From: Caldilineaceae bacterium
GTDB lineage: Bacteria; Chloroflexota; Anaerolineae; Caldilineales; Caldilineaceae
Direction of reading: 5' to 3'
DNA: 64,000 nt
NCBI GenBank assembly: GCA_026645575.1
Contig: JAPKMW010000019.1
Span: 72,369 to 136,368 of the forward strand
The first letter of the stretch is position 1. Each line of letters starts with the position of its first letter. Position numbers and translations under genes: made by a program. The notes under the pieces were generated by a model. The model was given only the letters and a program-made list of their open reading frames with translations, was not told the DNA's origin and made no database searches. Below, in pieces: positions 42,155 to 52,866 of this stretch.

Positions 42155-44329
42155 TTACCCCGCCACACCCCAATCCACCACCGCCGTCTTCCCCGGCCAG
42201 CCGAGGCTGATGCGACCGCGTTCCTTTTCGACTTTTTGGATTTCGACCGTGATCACCTCACCAACGGTGAGTTGTTGCCCGCGCGGGATCTGGCTGCGGT
42301 GGAGCAGACCATCCTGTTTGACGCCGATGTCAACAAAAGCGCCAAAGTCGATGACGTTGCGCACGGTGCCGGCCAATTGCAAGCCTGGATAGAGATCATC
42401 CATCGACAGCACATCGTTGCGCAGAACCGGCGCGGGCAGATCTTCACGCGGGTCGCGACCAGGGCGCACCAACTGTTCCAAAATGTCGGCCAGGGTTGGT
42501 TCACCTGTGCCCAGTGTGGCGGCCAGTTGCGCCAGCGGTTGGGCTTTTTGTAACGCTGCCAACTTGGCTTCGCGCTCCTGCATGGGGGCAGTCGGCTCTA
42601 GCTTGACCTGTTTGAGAACCTTATAGGCCACGGCATAACTTTCTGGGTGAATCGCACTGGCGTCAAGCGGTTCATCGCCCCCGCGCACACGGAGGAAGCC
42701 GGCGGCCTGTTCAAACGCTTTGGGGCCTAACCCACTGACTTTCATGACCGCTTTGCGTGTCGGGAAAGGACCATTCTCGTTGCGATAGGCAACAATCCGT
42801 TCGGCTAGCTTGGGGCCAATGCCCGCCACGTAGGTAAGCAGCGCCGGTGACGCCGTGTTCAGGTCAACCCCCACACGGTTGACGACGCTCTCCACCACAC
42901 CGTCGAGCGCCTGGGCTAGCGCCTTTTGGTTAACATCATGTTGATACATACCCACGCCGATTGATTTGGGGTCAATTTTGACCAGTTCGGCCAACGGGTC
43001 TTGTACGCGCCGGCCAATCGAAACTGCACTGCGCAAGCTCACATCCAAGCCCGGTAACTCGCTCTTCGCCAGCGGACTGGCGCTGTAGACACTGGCGCCG
43101 GCTTCATTCACCATCAGATAGTGAACCGGCTGGCCTTTGAGAACATTGTTGATCAATTCTGCTACCAATTGCTCGGTCTCACGCGAAGCCGTGCCGTTGC
43201 CAATGGTGATGAGGGTAACGCTGTGCTGTTGCACCAACTCTTTTAAAGTGCGCAGACTGGCGGCTTTCTGATTCTGTGGCGGGTGCGGATAGATTGTGTC
43301 GGTGTCCAGTAGCTTGCCCGATGGATCCACCACCGCCACCTTGCAACCGGTGCGAAAGCCAGGGTCAAGCGCCAGCACGGTCTGCCCGGCCAGCGGCGGC
43401 TGGGTGAGCAAGCCGCGCAGGTTGGCGCCAAAGACTCCAATGGCGTGGTTTTCGGCCATTTCGGTTAACGTGCTGCGCACATCGCGTTCAATGGCTGGCA
43501 ACAGTAAGCGCTTGGCGGCGTCATCAATCGCTTCTTCCAGCTGACCGGCTAGCGGCGAGAGCGGATGGGGCCGAAAAACATTGTTGATGGCGTTGCGCCA
43601 ATCCCGTTCGGGGATGTCAATCGCCACCCGTAAAATTTTCTGTTCCTCGCCACGATTGAGCGCTAAGATTTGGTGTGGGCGTAGTTTGTCAAGGCGGAAT
43701 TCAAAATCATAGTAGAGGGCGTACACCTGCTTTTCATCGACCGCATCTTCGATCTTACCGGCGCGGGCGTTGGCAAATTTCAGCGCCTTTTCGCGCGTCA
43801 CCCGGCGTACTTCGGGATGATCGCTAATGGTTTCAGCGACAATGTCGCGGGCGCCCGCCAACGCTTCCTCACTATTGGCGACATTTTCGTTGAGAAAGGC
43901 CGCGGCCAAACTTTCGGCGCTTTCCCGGCTGCGCAGTTGGGCCAGAATCTGGTCGGCCAGCGGTTGTAACCCCTTTTCGCGGGCGATCATGGCGCGCGTG
44001 CGGCGCTTAGGTTTGTAGGGCTGATAGAGATCCTCTAATGCCGTGAGTGTATCAGCGGCAAGCAGTTGGGTGCGCAATTCAGGCGTGAGCTTGCCCTGTT
44101 CTTCAATGGAGGCGAGAATGCTCTCCCGCCGTTCATCCAATTTCCGCAATGCTTCGAGTTGGCTTTGGATGGCGCGTAACTGTTCTTCATCCAATCCCCC
44201 CGTCACTTCTTTGCGGTAGCGGGCGATAAAGGGAATGGTATTGCCCCCGTCGAGCAGTTCAATCGTTGCCGCCACTTGGGGGGCGCGAATGGTTAATTGA
44301 GCGGCAATTTTGCCGGCATACTCCTGCAT
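42155..44329 (-). CDS. tex: Tex family RNA-binding transcription accessory protein
   Basis: 724 residues, close to the usual Tex length. N-terminal helical Tex_N region (about 1-190), YqgF/RNase H-like domain around 320-450 (VLALDPGFRTGCKVAVVD), helix-hairpin-helix (about 490-560; LLTYVAGIGPKLAERIVAYR), and C-terminal S1 domain (about 640-710; GLQLAGTVRNVIDFGAFVDIG, then VKQDGLLHRS). Tex binds nucleic acid and influences transcription and stress survival. ATG 44329 is chosen over GTG 44338 because aggaaag lies at the right distance. Likely a stand-alone housekeeping gene. Confidence 0.95.
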   Translation of the reverse strand: MQEYAGKIAAQLTIRAPQVAATIELLDGGNTIPFIARYRKEVTGGLDEEQLRAIQSQLEALRKLDERRESILASIEEQGKLTPELRTQLLAADTLTALEDLYQPYKPKRRTRAMIAREKGLQPLADQILAQLRSRESAESLAAAFLNENVANSEEALAGARDIVAETISDHPEVRRVTREKALKFANARAGKIEDAVDEKQVYALYYDFEFRLDKLRPHQILALNRGEEQKILRVAIDIPERDWRNAINNVFRPHPLSPLAGQLEEAIDDAAKRLLLPAIERDVRSTLTEMAENHAIGVFGANLRGLLTQPPLAGQTVLALDPGFRTGCKVAVVDPSGKLLDTDTIYPHPPQNQKAASLRTLKELVQQHSVTLITIGNGTASRETEQLVAELINNVLKGQPVHYLMVNEAGASVYSASPLAKSELPGLDVSLRSAVSIGRRVQDPLAELVKIDPKSIGVGMYQHDVNQKALAQALDGVVESVVNRVGVDLNTASPALLTYVAGIGPKLAERIVAYRNENGPFPTRKAVMKVSGLGPKAFEQAAGFLRVRGGDEPLDASAIHPESYAVAYKVLKQVKLEPTAPMQEREAKLAALQKAQPLAQLAATLGTGEPTLADILEQLVRPGRDPREDLPAPVLRNDVLSMDDLYPGLQLAGTVRNVIDFGAFVDIGVKQDGLLHRSQIPRGQQLTVGEVITVEIQKVEKERGRISLGWPGKTAVVDWGVAG

Positions 44330-44384
44330 AAGAATCACTTTCCTATTCGTGTGATGGCTGATCGGATTGACTTACTCTTTGCGC

Positions 44385-45317
44385 CTATGCTTGCAAATCT
44401 TCATTTTGACTGGATAACGCGGCAATTTCAGCCGCCGTCAAACCGGTGACTTTGGTGATTACTGCATAATCCAAACCTAGATCCCGCATGGTACGCGCCG
44501 TTGCTTTTCGTTCTTCTTCGCGACCTTCTTCGCGACCTTCTTCAACTCCCGCTTCATGACCGGCGCGCGCAGCTTCTGCTACGGCTTGGGTCAGCACTTT
44601 TTTGTGATATTCTGCTTCCCACGGGAAGGCGAACGGTTGCTCTTTGGGTGGGTAATCGCGCCAGAAATCTTCTTTGGTATACATGTTCACCATCTCCTTG
44701 CCATAATACTCAGCAATCTTTTGAAAGTAAACACTGACTTCGTCAAGTAAGTCGCTATATTGCCGCAAATAGTCGTAACTGGCAAAAACTTTCTCTGGTT
44801 TGCCGGAAAAGAGACCCAACACCGGATTGTCCGTCTGCTGGCAGAGAATAATCCGTACAGGGTGTAACAGTCCTGGTTTGAGATCGTAGGCTTCGCCACC
44901 ACGTACTTCGCTCACCTGACTCTTTTGGTGAAATGATCCCAGCAGGTCACGGGGGTAGTGATGGACAATGGCATACAGATTCACCTGTTCGCGCCGGATT
45001 TCCCTGGTCTTGCAAAAATTGGTCAGGTGTCCATACAATTCTTCCAGCGCCTGCGCCGTAAATGATTCACTATAGGACTTGAAGGTAATCAAATTATACT
45101 CGTTTAACGTGCCAAAGACTTCCCAGAAGATTGGGTCGAGTGGCTGGGCGGGCGGCGGCAGATCATCCTGATAAACCACCATAATGTCTACGAGCTGCCT
45201 TTGGGATGCCAGATCGACCTCGACCTCGGTCATATAGCGCAGCCGGATAAAGACCGCATACAAGATCATGCCGATCAACCGATGCCATTCTGTCTTTTCC
45301 TTGTCCTCACTCGCCAT
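44385..45317 (-). CDS. Rpn/YhgA-like PD-(D/E)XK family protein
   Basis: 310 residues. The N-terminal part resembles the Rpn/PDDEXK_2 transposase-like nucleases: RQLVDIMVVYQD (acidic motif) and YNLITFKSYSE, where most relatives have IEFKS, so the Glu of the ExK motif is Thr here. The C-terminus carries the low-complexity repeat EEGREEGREEERKA (coiled coil) and a short helical end (LDYAVITKVTGLTAAEIAAL), as in many Rpn-like proteins. These proteins are multi-copy in Chloroflexota. It may be nuclease-dead. The coding DNA of the repeat has a nine-base-type period (cgaccttcttc). Confidence 0.7.
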   Translation of the reverse strand: MASEDKEKTEWHRLIGMILYAVFIRLRYMTEVEVDLASQRQLVDIMVVYQDDLPPPAQPLDPIFWEVFGTLNEYNLITFKSYSESFTAQALEELYGHLTNFCKTREIRREQVNLYAIVHHYPRDLLGSFHQKSQVSEVRGGEAYDLKPGLLHPVRIILCQQTDNPVLGLFSGKPEKVFASYDYLRQYSDLLDEVSVYFQKIAEYYGKEMVNMYTKEDFWRDYPPKEQPFAFPWEAEYHKKVLTQAVAEAARAGHEAGVEEGREEGREEERKATARTMRDLGLDYAVITKVTGLTAAEIAALSSQNEDLQA

Positions 45318-45451
45318 ACGATCCTCAAGCTTCGTTTGGGTTGCTTGTTGTTATTACATTTATTCTAGCACAACTGTGCTGTAGAATCAAGCATATAAGG
45401 TTAGGGGAATGGATTCCGCCACTTTGTGTTCAATGAAGCGTAAAGCGGCTA

Positions 45452-45460
45452 TGCTATAAT
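45452..45460 (+). promoter_or_regulatory. Extended -10 promoter of the ABC exporter
   Basis: TGcTATAAT at 45452-45460, 34 bases before ATG 45494. The TG extension compensates for the lack of a good -35. Confidence 0.6.
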
Positions 45461-45493
45461 AGACGGACAATTCTTCATCGTTCAGAGATAGAA

Positions 45494-47248
45494 ATGGATT
45501 TGACACATATCATGATTCGGCAATTCTTCGCTTACTACCGCCCCTACATGGGGCTGTTCTACCTGGATTTTACCTGCGCCGTCGTTGTTGGTCTGCTGGA
45601 ATTGGGGTTCCCGCTGGCCGTCAATCAATTTGTCGATCAACTGTTGCCCAGCAAAAATTGGCCGATGATTTTGCTGGCGGCGGCGGGGTTGTTGGCGATC
45701 TACGCCTTGAATACGGCGTTGCAATATGTCGTCACCTATTGGGGCCACATGCTCGGCATCAACATTGAGACCGATATGCGGCGCAAGCTCTTTGACCATA
45801 TTCAGAAGCTCTCCTTTCGCTTTTTCGACAACAACAAAACCGGCCACCTGATCGCCCGCGTCACCAGCGATCTGCACATGATCGGCGAGGTGGCCCATCA
45901 CGGCCCGGAGGATGTCTTTATTGCGATCATGACGCTGGTGGGCGCCTTTGGTCTCATGGCCTGGATCAACTGGGAGTTGACGCTATTGACCTTTTTGGTT
46001 GTGCCGTTGGTCGGCTGGGTGGCGGTCTACTTTAACCAGAAGATGACCAACACCTACAGCGAAATGTTTGACAACCTGGGCCAATTCAATGCGCGGGTGG
46101 AAGACACCGTGGGCGGCATTCGGGTGGTGCAAGCCTTTGCCAACGAAGCGCACCAGTCCAAACTCTTTGCGGTGGATAACAGCAACTATCGCGCCACCAA
46201 GTTGACCGCTTACAACATTATGGCAAAGAGCCTCTCACTTAGTTACATGTTGATGCGCTTTATCGCGCTTTTTGTCATGGTCTGCGGCACCTGGTTTGTG
46301 ATCAACGGCGAGTTGACCTATGGTGAATTTATCGCCTTCCTGCTGCTGACCAATCTTTTCTTCCGTCCGGTGGAAAAGATCAACAGCGTGATCGAAAGCT
46401 ACCCCAACGGCATTGCCGGCTTCAAGCGCTACCAGGAACTGCTGGCAACCGCACCGGACATTGTCGATGCGCCCGACGCCATTGAGGTCAAGGAGCTAAA
46501 AGGCGACATCCGCTACCACAACGTTACCTTTGGCTATGACCAACACCGCAAAATCGTCGAGAATATCAGCTTGTCAATTACACCGGGGGAAACCGTCGCA
46601 TTTGTTGGGCCATCGGGCGCGGGAAAGACAACGCTCTGTAGTCTCCTGCCGCGCTTTTATGAGCTAGACAACGGCAGTATCACCATCGACGGCATCGACA
46701 TCCGTCAGATGACGCTGGCCTCGTTGCGCCGCCAGATCGGCATTGTGCAGCAGGATGTCTTTCTCTTTGCCGGCACCATTGGCGAAAATATCGCTTATGG
46801 CAAACTGGGCGCCAGCGAAGCAGAATTGTGGGCGGCAGCGCGTTTAGCCCAATTGGAAGATTTTATTCGCAGCTTGCCCGATGGCATGAATACGCTCATT
46901 GGTGAACGGGGCGTGAAGCTATCAGGTGGGCAGAAGCAGCGCGTCTCGATTGCGCGCATGTTCCTCAAAAACCCGCCGATTTTGATCCTGGACGAAGCCA
47001 CTTCTTCCCTGGATACCGAAACCGAAATGGCAATCCAGCGTTCCCTGGAAGAACTGGCGCAGGGTCGTACCACCCTAGTCATTGCCCACCGCCTCAGCAC
47101 CGCCGCCCGCGCTGATCGGATTATTGTCATCGATCACGACCGCGTGGCCGAGATGGGGAACCATCGCGACTTGTTAGCTGGCAATGGTCGCTATGCCACA
47201 CTCTGGCGTGCGTTTGAACATGGGGTTGGGGTTGGCGTACAAGCCTGA
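45494..47248 (+). CDS. MsbA-type ABC exporter (fused permease and ATPase)
   Basis: 584 residues, a half-transporter that works as a dimer. The N-terminal ABC_membrane domain has six membrane segments (about 15-310), followed by the ATPase: Walker A GPSGAGKTTLCS near 373, Q-loop IVQQDVFLF near 417, signature LSGGQKQR near 476, Walker B ILILDEATSS near 496 and switch His in VIAHRLS near 529. All motifs are intact. Exports lipids, drugs or peptides; substrate unknown. It precedes the iron-uptake operon by 334 bases but has its own promoter. Confidence 0.94.
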   Translation: MDLTHIMIRQFFAYYRPYMGLFYLDFTCAVVVGLLELGFPLAVNQFVDQLLPSKNWPMILLAAAGLLAIYALNTALQYVVTYWGHMLGINIETDMRRKLFDHIQKLSFRFFDNNKTGHLIARVTSDLHMIGEVAHHGPEDVFIAIMTLVGAFGLMAWINWELTLLTFLVVPLVGWVAVYFNQKMTNTYSEMFDNLGQFNARVEDTVGGIRVVQAFANEAHQSKLFAVDNSNYRATKLTAYNIMAKSLSLSYMLMRFIALFVMVCGTWFVINGELTYGEFIAFLLLTNLFFRPVEKINSVIESYPNGIAGFKRYQELLATAPDIVDAPDAIEVKELKGDIRYHNVTFGYDQHRKIVENISLSITPGETVAFVGPSGAGKTTLCSLLPRFYELDNGSITIDGIDIRQMTLASLRRQIGIVQQDVFLFAGTIGENIAYGKLGASEAELWAAARLAQLEDFIRSLPDGMNTLIGERGVKLSGGQKQRVSIARMFLKNPPILILDEATSSLDTETEMAIQRSLEELAQGRTTLVIAHRLSTAARADRIIVIDHDRVAEMGNHRDLLAGNGRYATLWRAFEHGVGVGVQA

Positions 47249-47431
47249 AGTCGGCATCAGGTAACTGAAAGTTAACCATCTTTAAATGGTCAGCTAAACG
47301 CGTTTAGTGCTTTTGTATAGAGCTTCCGCATGGTGAAAGCTTGAATTAGCCTAAATCACCCCCTTGAATTGATCCCTGCATTGTGTTACCGTTATGCGCG
47401 CCGATTGCTGACTATGGTCCAGCAAACAAAA

Positions 47432-47465
47432 AGGGACGCCACAAGTCACCGCTTGTGGCGTCCCT
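47432..47465 (-). terminator. 14-bp hairpin with minus-strand T-run
   Basis: agggacgccacaag (47432-47445) and complement (47452-47465). Read on the minus strand it is followed by TTTTTGTTTG, an intrinsic-terminator shape, though no minus-strand gene lies upstream of it. On the plus strand there is no T-run. Confidence 0.5.
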
Positions 47466-47521
47466 GCCGGCAAAAATTCACTTGGTGGCAAATTTCTTCC
47501 AGACGCTCTGATCATAGCATC

Positions 47522-47557
47522 AACGCGCCTGGGTGGCAATTCAACGCGCGTTTTTTT
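47522..47557 (+). terminator. Terminator-like hairpin in the operon leader
   Basis: aacgcgc (47522-47528) and gcgcgtt (47546-47552), 17-base loop, then a run of seven T from 47551. It lies just before the binding-protein gene, so it may be the end of an upstream transcript or a conditional attenuator. Confidence 0.45.
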
Positions 47558-47582
47558 GCTTACGAACGGAGCAAGACATCGA

Positions 47583-48614
47583 ATGTGTAAAGAATTCAAC
47601 CCCATCTACCTGACCCTTGTTATGGCGCTGGTGCTTACTGCCTGTATCGCACCAGTTGCACCAAGCGTCGTTCCTGCCACGGAAGTAATTTCAACGGCAA
47701 CAGATGCCGGCTTCCCCGTCACCCTTGACCACAACTATGGCAGCACCACCATCACCGCCAAGCCCGAACGGGTTGTCACCGTTGGCTTGGTTGAACAGGA
47801 TGCACTGTTGGCCTTGGGTATTGTGCCGGTTGGCACCACCGAATGGTTTGGCGGCTACCCCGGTTCGATCTGGCCCTGGGCGCAGGATGAACTGCAAGCG
47901 CTGGGTGGCGCGATCCCCGAAGCGGTCGGTGGCGAGTCGATCAATTTTGAGAAGATCGCCGCCCTACAACCCGATCTGATCCTGGCGCTGTATAGCGGTC
48001 TTACCCAAGAACAATACGACATCTTGACCCAAATCGCACCCACAGTGGCCCAACCCGCCGACACGGTGGACTATGGCATTTCCTGGCAGGCATTGACCTT
48101 GACCGTTGGCAAAGCGGTTGGGCAGGCCGCCGAAGCCCAAATGCTGATTGACGAAATCCAGGCGCAGTTCACCCAAGTGCAGAGCGCACATCCGGAGTTT
48201 GTCGGGGCGACGGCGGCAGCGGCGATGGCCTGGCAGGGCATCTATCTCTATGGGCCGCAGGATATTCGCAGCCGCCTGTTGACCGAATTGGGCTTTGTGC
48301 TACCGACGGGCATTGAAGAGATTACCGGGTCTACCTTTGGCGGCAACCTGAGTATGGAACGCGCTGACCTGCTGAATGTGGATGTGATTGTCTGGCTCGA
48401 CCCTCAGGAAGCCGAAGGGGAATTAGGTGGACCCGTCTATCAGGCGCTGCCTGTCCACACCGAAGGGCGCGAGGTGCTTCTCCGCAGCATTGGGGATCCC
48501 GTGGGCGGCGCCACCTCCTTTATCACTGTCCTCAGCTTACCCTATTTGTTGGACAATCTAACGCCCATGTTGGTGGCCGCCCTCGATGGCGACCCGGCGA
48601 CTACGGTGGACTAA
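47583..48614 (+). CDS. Iron-siderophore/cobalamin-type ABC binding lipoprotein 1
   Basis: 343 residues, Peripla_BP_2 (FecB/BtuF) class. Signal peptide with lipobox VLTAC (Cys21). Typical start of the mature protein: [20 protein letters not shown] then [22 protein letters not shown], and [22 protein letters not shown] (about 120-140). It captures ferric siderophore (or similar chelate) outside the membrane and hands it to the FecCD permeases encoded at 51397 and 53415. ATG 47583 follows acggagc. Followed closely by the ATPase gene. Confidence 0.9.
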   Translation: MCKEFNPIYLTLVMALVLTACIAPVAPSVVPATEVISTATDAGFPVTLDHNYGSTTITAKPERVVTVGLVEQDALLALGIVPVGTTEWFGGYPGSIWPWAQDELQALGGAIPEAVGGESINFEKIAALQPDLILALYSGLTQEQYDILTQIAPTVAQPADTVDYGISWQALTLTVGKAVGQAAEAQMLIDEIQAQFTQVQSAHPEFVGATAAAAMAWQGIYLYGPQDIRSRLLTELGFVLPTGIEEITGSTFGGNLSMERADLLNVDVIVWLDPQEAEGELGGPVYQALPVHTEGREVLLRSIGDPVGGATSFITVLSLPYLLDNLTPMLVAALDGDPATTVD

Positions 48615-48618
48615 AGCT

Positions 48619-49506
<888 letters not shown>

Positions 49507-50542
49507 CACCGCTACCGTGCCAACCGCCGTTGTCGAAAAAGCCACAGTTGGCGCAATCGGCGCCACCACTGAATGCGAAACCGGCTTCCGCCGCTTTGAT
49601 CACGAATTGCTCGCCACCGATCCGGTCTGTATTCCCGAAAACCCGCAGCGCATTATTGCCCTGGATGTGGCATCCGTTGAGTTGACGATGATGACCGACA
49701 AAACCTTGTTAGCAACCAGCAACTGGATTCTCAGCGAGATGCCGCTCATGTCACCCCAGTTTGCCGATAGACTGGCAACCGTTGAAGATGTGGGCTATCC
49801 CGCCAATCTGGAAAAGATTCTACTGCTGAAGCCGGATCTGATTCTAGCCGTGGGCGGGACCAACGTGGGTGACACCATTGATGTGGAACAAGCGTTGCAG
49901 ATCGCACCAGTCGTCGTCGCTGATCCGATTATCTATGAGGATTGGAAGTTGGGAACCCAGTTTTGGAGCGAAGTACTCAATGTGACTGAGTTTTACAGTG
50001 ACATGGAGCAGAACTATTTCGCCCGTATTGCGGAGTTGCAAACGGCACTGGGCAATCCGGCTGATCTGGAAATCTCGGTGATCGGCGCCAGCACCTATGG
50101 CATCTATCTGTGGATGCCCGACACGCCGCCCGGTCATATCCTGCGTGATGTCGGCCTATCGCGCCCGGAAGCACAGGCGTTGATCGGGGAAGAAGCAGTG
50201 GCGCGTTACGAAGCCAGCCAATATGTCCTGATCTCTGAGGAACGCCTGGATCTGGTGGATGGCGATGCCGTCTTCTATTTCACCTATTTCTCCAGTGATG
50301 CCGAGACTGCCGACAAAGAACAGGCGTTTCTCGCCGCATTGGCCCAGAAGCCGCTTTGGCAAGCGCTCAACGCTGTCAAGGCGGGCAATGCCTTTCAAGT
50401 ACCCGGTTATTGGTGGCGCTCACAAACCTACCTGTTAGCCAACAAAGTGCTTGATGATCTCTTTGCCAGCCTGACCGACACCACAGCAACGACGCCGGTT
50501 TTGGTCGAGCCATAAGCTTTTGCAAGGAATTAGGAAGATCCC

Positions 50543-51400
50543 ATGAACCTTCAGCCCTCTGTTCACCCCCTATACCAAACCTTTGTACATAGTCATCAAC
50601 TCAGCCCCTACATTGCGGCGCGTTTGGGGACACCAACGGCAGCGGGATGGTTGACGCCCGCCGCAATGTTCGCAGCGGATTCACCGTATCTAGCGACTTT
50701 GGTCAGCGCCACGCAAAAGCGGCTGCACACCACGGCAGTCAACACCATTGGCGGCGCCTTGCTCCAGGAGTATCAATGGCCGCTGATTGCCACCGCGGTC
50801 GCCTGCTTCCTGCTGGATCGGCGCGTGCCGGATCTGCAACGGACCAATGTGCGGCTCCGCCTACCAGCCGTAGAACAGGTCGAAGGCGCTGGCACGGATC
50901 CCACTGCGATTGCTTACACCAGTGGCCGTTTTGCCGCCCTGCCCACCGATCCGGCGGCTGACCACCCCGATGCCCTCATCCTGGGCGATGAGACTGCCCT
51001 GCGCGACTATCTGCGAACTGGATTGGAAAGTCACTTCGCTTGGGTGATTGCCGCGTTGAGCGCCGCCGTCGGCTGTAATGAGCGCGGACTATGGCTCTCC
51101 GTCACCGATCGCATCGCTAGTACACTGGCCTGGCTGATGCAGATGCAGAATGGACAAAGTTGTCTCACCTGTATCGACCGGGAAGCAGACAAGCTGTTGC
51201 GGGTGGCCGGTTCGCCGCTCTATCACAAAACGATCAGCTTTTTTGAACTCACCTACAAGGAGCGGAAGCATGTCTATTCCGACCGCGTCACCTGTTGTTA
51301 CTGGTACAAGACCGACGGCGGCGACTATTGCAGCACCTGTCCACACCGGACGAAGGAAGATCGCAATGGCTGTTTGCTCAAGCACCTGGCAAAGGAATGA
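50543..51400 (+). CDS. FhuF-like ferric-siderophore reductase
   Basis: 285 residues. The C-terminal motif [16 protein letters not shown] (CC-x10-C-x2-C, about 251-266) is the [2Fe-2S]-binding signature of FhuF, which reduces ferric siderophores in the cytoplasm to release iron. The N-terminal helical domain contains the FhuF-type sequence [15 protein letters not shown] before the cluster. It sits between binding-protein 2 and the permease in the operon, and its stop overlaps the permease start, so it is a dedicated partner of the importer. Confidence 0.87.
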   Translation: MNLQPSVHPLYQTFVHSHQLSPYIAARLGTPTAAGWLTPAAMFAADSPYLATLVSATQKRLHTTAVNTIGGALLQEYQWPLIATAVACFLLDRRVPDLQRTNVRLRLPAVEQVEGAGTDPTAIAYTSGRFAALPTDPAADHPDALILGDETALRDYLRTGLESHFAWVIAALSAAVGCNERGLWLSVTDRIASTLAWLMQMQNGQSCLTCIDREADKLLRVAGSPLYHKTISFFELTYKERKHVYSDRVTCCYWYKTDGGDYCSTCPHRTKEDRNGCLLKHLAKE

Positions 51401-52455
51401 CAAGAAACCGAATGACCACCATAACCATCACACAACCCACAACTACTTTCCGGTTTGTCCGCTCGCGCCCTCTTTTACTGCTGGGACTGCTAGCCGGCGT
51501 GGGCGTGCTGCTCTTAGCGATGATGAGCAGCATTGCCTTTGGCGCGGCGGATATTGCCCCCGCTGACGTATGGGCGGCTCTTTTCAACTTTGACCCTTCC
51601 GCGACTGACCATCTGATCATCCGCACCTTGCGCGTGCCGCGGGCGGCGGTGGCGGCACTGGTGGGCGCTTCCTTGGCCGTGGCCGGGGCGATTATGCAAG
51701 GGTTGACGCGCAATCCACTGGGCGATCCCGGCATTCTGGGCATCAATACCGGGGCGGCGCTGGGCGTGGTGGCGGCGGTCTTTTTTCTCAACATTGGCTC
51801 GCTTGCGCTTTACGCGCTGTTTGCCTTTATCGGTGCGCTGTTGACGGCGCTGGCGGTTTATGGCCTCGGTTCCCTGGGGCGGGGCGGCCCGACCCCGCTC
51901 AAGTTGACCATTGCCGGTGCAGCGTTGACGGCGCTGCTTTCGTCCTTTACCACCGGCGTCCTGATTCTCAACCAGCGCACACTGGAGGAGGTGCGCTTCT
52001 GGCTGGCTGGTTCGGTGGCGGGGCGCGACTTGACGTTGCTGTTGCAGGTTGCGCCCTATCTGCTGGGCGGGTTACTCCTGGCACTGGCGTTGGGGCGGCA
52101 GATTACCACAATTTCGTTAGGTGAGGATGTCGCCAAAGGCTTGGGGCAACGCACGGGGTGGGTGAAAGGCTTATCGGCGGTGGCCGTGGTACTGCTGGCC
52201 GGTGGTTCAGTGGCGGTGGCCGGACCGATTGGCTTTATCGGGCTGGTCATTCCCCATGTGGTGCGCTTTCTGGTGGGGGTGGATTATCGCTGGATTCTGC
52301 CCTATGTGGCGCTGTTGGGGGCCAGCTTTCTCCTCTTCTCCGATGTAGCGGCGCGGTTGATTTTGCGCCCAATGGAGTTGCCCGTCGGCGTGATGACCGC
52401 GCTGATAGGCGGGCCGTTTTTTGTCTACTTGGTGCGCTGGCGGGTGAAGCGGTGA
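51397..52455 (+). CDS. FecCD-type iron ABC permease 1
   Basis: 352 residues with about ten membrane segments. Family motifs: [20 protein letters not shown] then [21 protein letters not shown] (about 85-125), the cytoplasmic ATPase-contact loop [18 protein letters not shown] (about 240-257), and [20 protein letters not shown] (about 282-300). ATG 51397 overlaps the FhuF stop (ATGA); a second Met at 51412 is possible. Pairs with permease 2 at 53415 to form the channel. Confidence 0.93.
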   Translation: MTRNRMTTITITQPTTTFRFVRSRPLLLLGLLAGVGVLLLAMMSSIAFGAADIAPADVWAALFNFDPSATDHLIIRTLRVPRAAVAALVGASLAVAGAIMQGLTRNPLGDPGILGINTGAALGVVAAVFFLNIGSLALYALFAFIGALLTALAVYGLGSLGRGGPTPLKLTIAGAALTALLSSFTTGVLILNQRTLEEVRFWLAGSVAGRDLTLLLQVAPYLLGGLLLALALGRQITTISLGEDVAKGLGQRTGWVKGLSAVAVVLLAGGSVAVAGPIGFIGLVIPHVVRFLVGVDYRWILPYVALLGASFLLFSDVAARLILRPMELPVGVMTALIGGPFFVYLVRWRVKR

Positions 52456-52458
52456 AAG

Positions 52459-52866
52459 TTAGGGAATAAACAAACGGGTGACGCCGCGATATTTGTGTAG
52501 CTCATCGACAATCTCGGCAAGGCGCTCGGCACAGGCGCGACAATAGGCCGGATCGGCCAAGACCCGCTGGAGATTGCCGATGGTCAGTACGGGCAGGCTA
52601 TCTGGCGTGACCAAGCGGCGAATTGCGAATTCAAGCGACTTATTCTTATCACTTGCAGTGCGATTGCCAGTCAGTAGAAGATAGCCGCGGTCCTGACAGA
52701 GCTGCCATACCTCTTCATCCTTTGCTTTGGTTGACAGCTTGATATCACGGAACCACTGTAACTGCATGGGTACAAGCTGTAACCAAGCACTATCGTAGAG
52801 GAGTATAGTAAAGATCGCTTTGGCGTGCCCCTCGCAATTGTGGTCGGAGAGTATGACCTGCATCAA
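52459..52866 (-). CDS. DUF5615-like PIN-type toxin
   Basis: 135 residues, opposite strand to the iron operon. It resembles the DUF5615/Mut7-C group of PIN-like proteins: ILSDHNCEGHAKAIFTILLY near the start (acidic residue early in the chain), WFRDIKLSTKAKDEEVWQLC with an Asp-Glu pair (about 38-57), and GYLLLTGNRTASDKN with a final Asp (about 61-76). PIN-like toxins of this group cleave RNA and pair with DUF433 antitoxins, as here. The four-base overlap (ATGA) with the upstream gene indicates coupling. Some acidic residues are shifted from the PIN pattern. Confidence 0.65.
   Translation of the reverse strand: MMQVILSDHNCEGHAKAIFTILLYDSAWLQLVPMQLQWFRDIKLSTKAKDEEVWQLCQDRGYLLLTGNRTASDKNKSLEFAIRRLVTPDSLPVLTIGNLQRVLADPAYCRACAERLAEIVDELHKYRGVTRLFIP

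Larger units (their letters stand above)
47249..47582. other. Leader region of the iron-uptake operon
   Basis: 334 bases with two hairpins: 47432-47465 and 47522-47557. Also a loose repeat near 47290-47310 (aaccatctttaaatggt). No recognisable Fur box. The second hairpin plus T-run lies 26 bases before the first operon gene and could act as an attenuator. Confidence 0.5.

Noticed and set aside
44501..44750. Glu/Arg repeat of the Rpn-like gene read as Leu-rich proteins on the other strand
   Set aside because: Shadow of low-complexity coding DNA.
47249..47582. Cobalamin riboswitch before the iron/cobalamin-type importer
   Set aside because: No B12-box (GCCACTG-like) or paired core elements are visible; FhuF points to siderophore iron instead.
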